Shown here: one piece after another, positions 4,707 to 5,244 of the stretch
How the letters are laid out: every line of letters begins with the position of its first letter
How positions within the stretch are numbered: position 1 is the first letter of the stretch
Assembly (NCBI GenBank): GCA_031373545.1
Contig: JANMMT010000158.1
Span: 1 to 5,244, forward strand
Length of the DNA: 5,244 nt
Source: JADCCX01 sp031373545
Lineage (GTDB): Bacteria; Pseudomonadota; Alphaproteobacteria; Rhizobiales; Beijerinckiaceae
Direction of reading: 5' to 3'
Notes under the pieces: model-generated
What the model was told of the DNA's origin: nothing
Seen by the model: the letters and a program-made list of their open reading frames with translations, nothing else
The model's database searches: none
Position numbers and translations under genes: made by a program

Positions 4707-4807
4707 CGTGATCTCCGCAGTTTCTCGCAAAAACCACGGAATCATGAGCCGCAAGGCCGCTCAACCCCCTCACCGCTGCGGCCGACAAGGTCCTCAAATC
4801 GTTGAAC

Positions 4808-4825
4808 GCATTTCGAGACGGGCTC
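4808..4825 (-). repeat. Right terminal inverted repeat of the IS
   Basis: Read on the minus strand this is GAGCCCGTCTCGAAATGC, the partner of the repeat at 3853-3870. Weaker similarity continues inward for about nine more bases (CGAT shared). Confidence 0.9.
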
Positions 4826-4828
4826 TGA
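4826..4828. repeat. Right copy of the 3-bp target-site duplication (TGA)
   Basis: TGA directly follows the right terminal repeat and equals the bases at 3850-3852. Only one copy is needed to restore the DUF429 frame. Confidence 0.85.
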
Positions 4829-5102
4829 GACATGGCCAGCGGCATGTCGACAGCGATCACATCAACGGCCCTGCTACATTTCAGCATCGCCGCATCCAGC
4901 AGTTTGGGAAGTTCAGCAACGGACCCCGTTGGCCGGGGTGTCAGAGGGTTTGCGATGCTCACCGCTGATATGAATTCATCGTAGGATGCCGACGCTGCGA
5001 GAGCCGCCCAGCCATCATTTCTACGAACCGCCAGAGCGACTCCACTGGGGTTGTGGCTGGTCCAAGCAGCGTCGATCCCCAATACGACTGCTGTGATGCC
5101 AT

Positions 5103-5244
5103 TCATGATCTTGAGGCGGTTATCCACCCTCTTTCCTCACGCTTGATGGCCTCGATGGCCTTGTTGTGATCCGCAACGAGATTGGTCCCGGCCTCCTGCC
5201 AGCGGTGGAACAGGACCGTGCTGCTGCACCCGGCATCGCCGGTC
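5103..5244 (-). CDS. C-terminus of an unrecognised protein upstream of DUF429
   Basis: The last 46 codons of a minus-strand gene enter from the right edge and end at TGA 5105-5103. The frame is strongly GC-ending (ACC, GGC, GCC, AGC, GTC, CTG, TTC) and is the most gene-like of the three. The visible piece reads SSTVLFHRWQEAGTNLVADH and then a Lys/Glu-rich helix (NKAIEAIKREERG). I do not recognise a family. Its end overlaps the DUF429 gene by 4 nt (ATGA) if that gene starts at the ATG at 5106, or by 25 nt if it starts at the GTG at 5127. Either way the two genes were probably in one operon before the IS arrived. Confidence 0.55.
   Translation of the reverse strand, partial: TGDAGCSSTVLFHRWQEAGTNLVADHNKAIEAIKREERGWITASRS

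Larger units (their letters stand above)
3853..4825 (-). mobile_element. IS5-family insertion sequence, IS1031-like, 973 bp
   Basis: A complete element is defined by four agreeing signs: 18-bp terminal inverted repeats at 3853-3870 and 4808-4825 (16 of 18 matching), a TGA duplication on both sides, one full-length DDE transposase gene, and perfect reconstruction of the DUF429 frame when the element is removed. A single ORF and a 3-bp TNA target point to the IS1031 group, not the two-ORF IS427 group or the 4-bp-target IS5 group. All of the structural parts needed for transposition are present. The exact ISfinder name cannot be given from sequence alone. Confidence 0.94.
3300..5127 (-). pseudogene. 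DUF429 (predicted RNase H-like nuclease) gene split by an IS
   Basis: The two ends of one gene flank the IS: the N-terminal part at 5127-4826 and the C-terminal part at 3849-3300. Removing 3853-4825 and one TGA copy joins them in frame (codons TCT|CAG) into a 283-residue protein with no stop. Conserved acidic sites of this RNase H-like family are visible: Asp19 in GIDAAW, Asp94 in VDMPLA, Glu161 in LIEVYPHPAL, and Asp240/Asp243 in EDKLDALICA. RKCSTHTPSSIRPG and KYWP are further DUF429 blocks. The GTG at 5127 is preferred because AGGA (5135-5138) lies 7 nt upstream; the ATG at 5106 overlaps the upstream gene's stop as ATGA but lacks an SD. As it stands, the N-terminal frame runs into the IS and stops at 4672, giving a 151-residue chimera that lacks the Glu161 and Asp240/243 sites. 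It is almost certainly inactive. Confidence 0.92.

Noticed and set aside
4707..4754. N-terminal extension of the transposase to 4754
   Set aside because: The extra 16 residues have no SD. GGAGA sits 5 nt before the ATG at 4706, which gives the usual opening for this family.
4164..4805. 213-codon plus-strand frame inside the IS
   Set aside because: It is antisense to the transposase catalytic domain. Long antisense frames are common in GC-rich transposase genes.
1..5244. CRISPR array, tRNA/rRNA genes, attachment site or plasmid origin
   Set aside because: No spaced direct repeats, cloverleaf-like sequence, rRNA motif, iterons or integrase-associated repeat could be seen by eye on either strand.

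Overview
The window reads as accessory DNA of a GC-rich alphaproteobacterium, either a plasmid or a chromosomal island. This is inferred from GC/C-ending codons, frequent GTG starts with good Shine-Dalgarno (SD) sites, the ParD, DUF4160 and DUF2442 types, and an IS1031-like element of the IS5 family. An Acetobacteraceae or sphingomonad host would fit, but no species can be named. No tRNA, rRNA, CRISPR array, replication origin or phage gene was seen.

Layout. Bases 1-275 (minus) hold the start of a small two-helix membrane protein that runs off the left edge. It diverges from a plus-strand group at 405-1302: HigB toxin, HigA antitoxin, and a CopG-family ribbon-helix-helix antitoxin with no recognisable toxin of its own. 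A VOC (glyoxalase/bleomycin-resistance fold) gene follows at 1353-1715, and then the broken C-terminal end of a second HigA at about 1727-1834. From there to the right edge all genes lie on the minus strand. In transcription order from the right they are: the C-terminus of an unknown protein (5244-5103); a DUF429 (predicted RNase H-like) gene cut by a 973-bp IS; DUF4160 and DUF2442, overlapping by 14 nt; a PrlF-family antitoxin; and a ParD antitoxin.

Main picture. This is a dense patch of toxin-antitoxin material. Only HigBA is a complete, recognisable pair. CopG, ParD and PrlF all look intact, but each lacks the toxin that normally sits beside it (a BrnT/RelE-type toxin, ParE and YhaV respectively). 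A HigA fragment lies where ParE would be expected, and a hairpin lies where YhaV would be expected. DUF4160-DUF2442 is built like a two-gene TA module and may be one, but its function is unknown.

The IS is a clean, recent-looking insertion. It spans 3853-4825, has 18-bp terminal inverted repeats matching at 16 positions, and is flanked by a TGA target duplication. Removing it and one TGA copy restores an uninterrupted 283-residue DUF429 protein.
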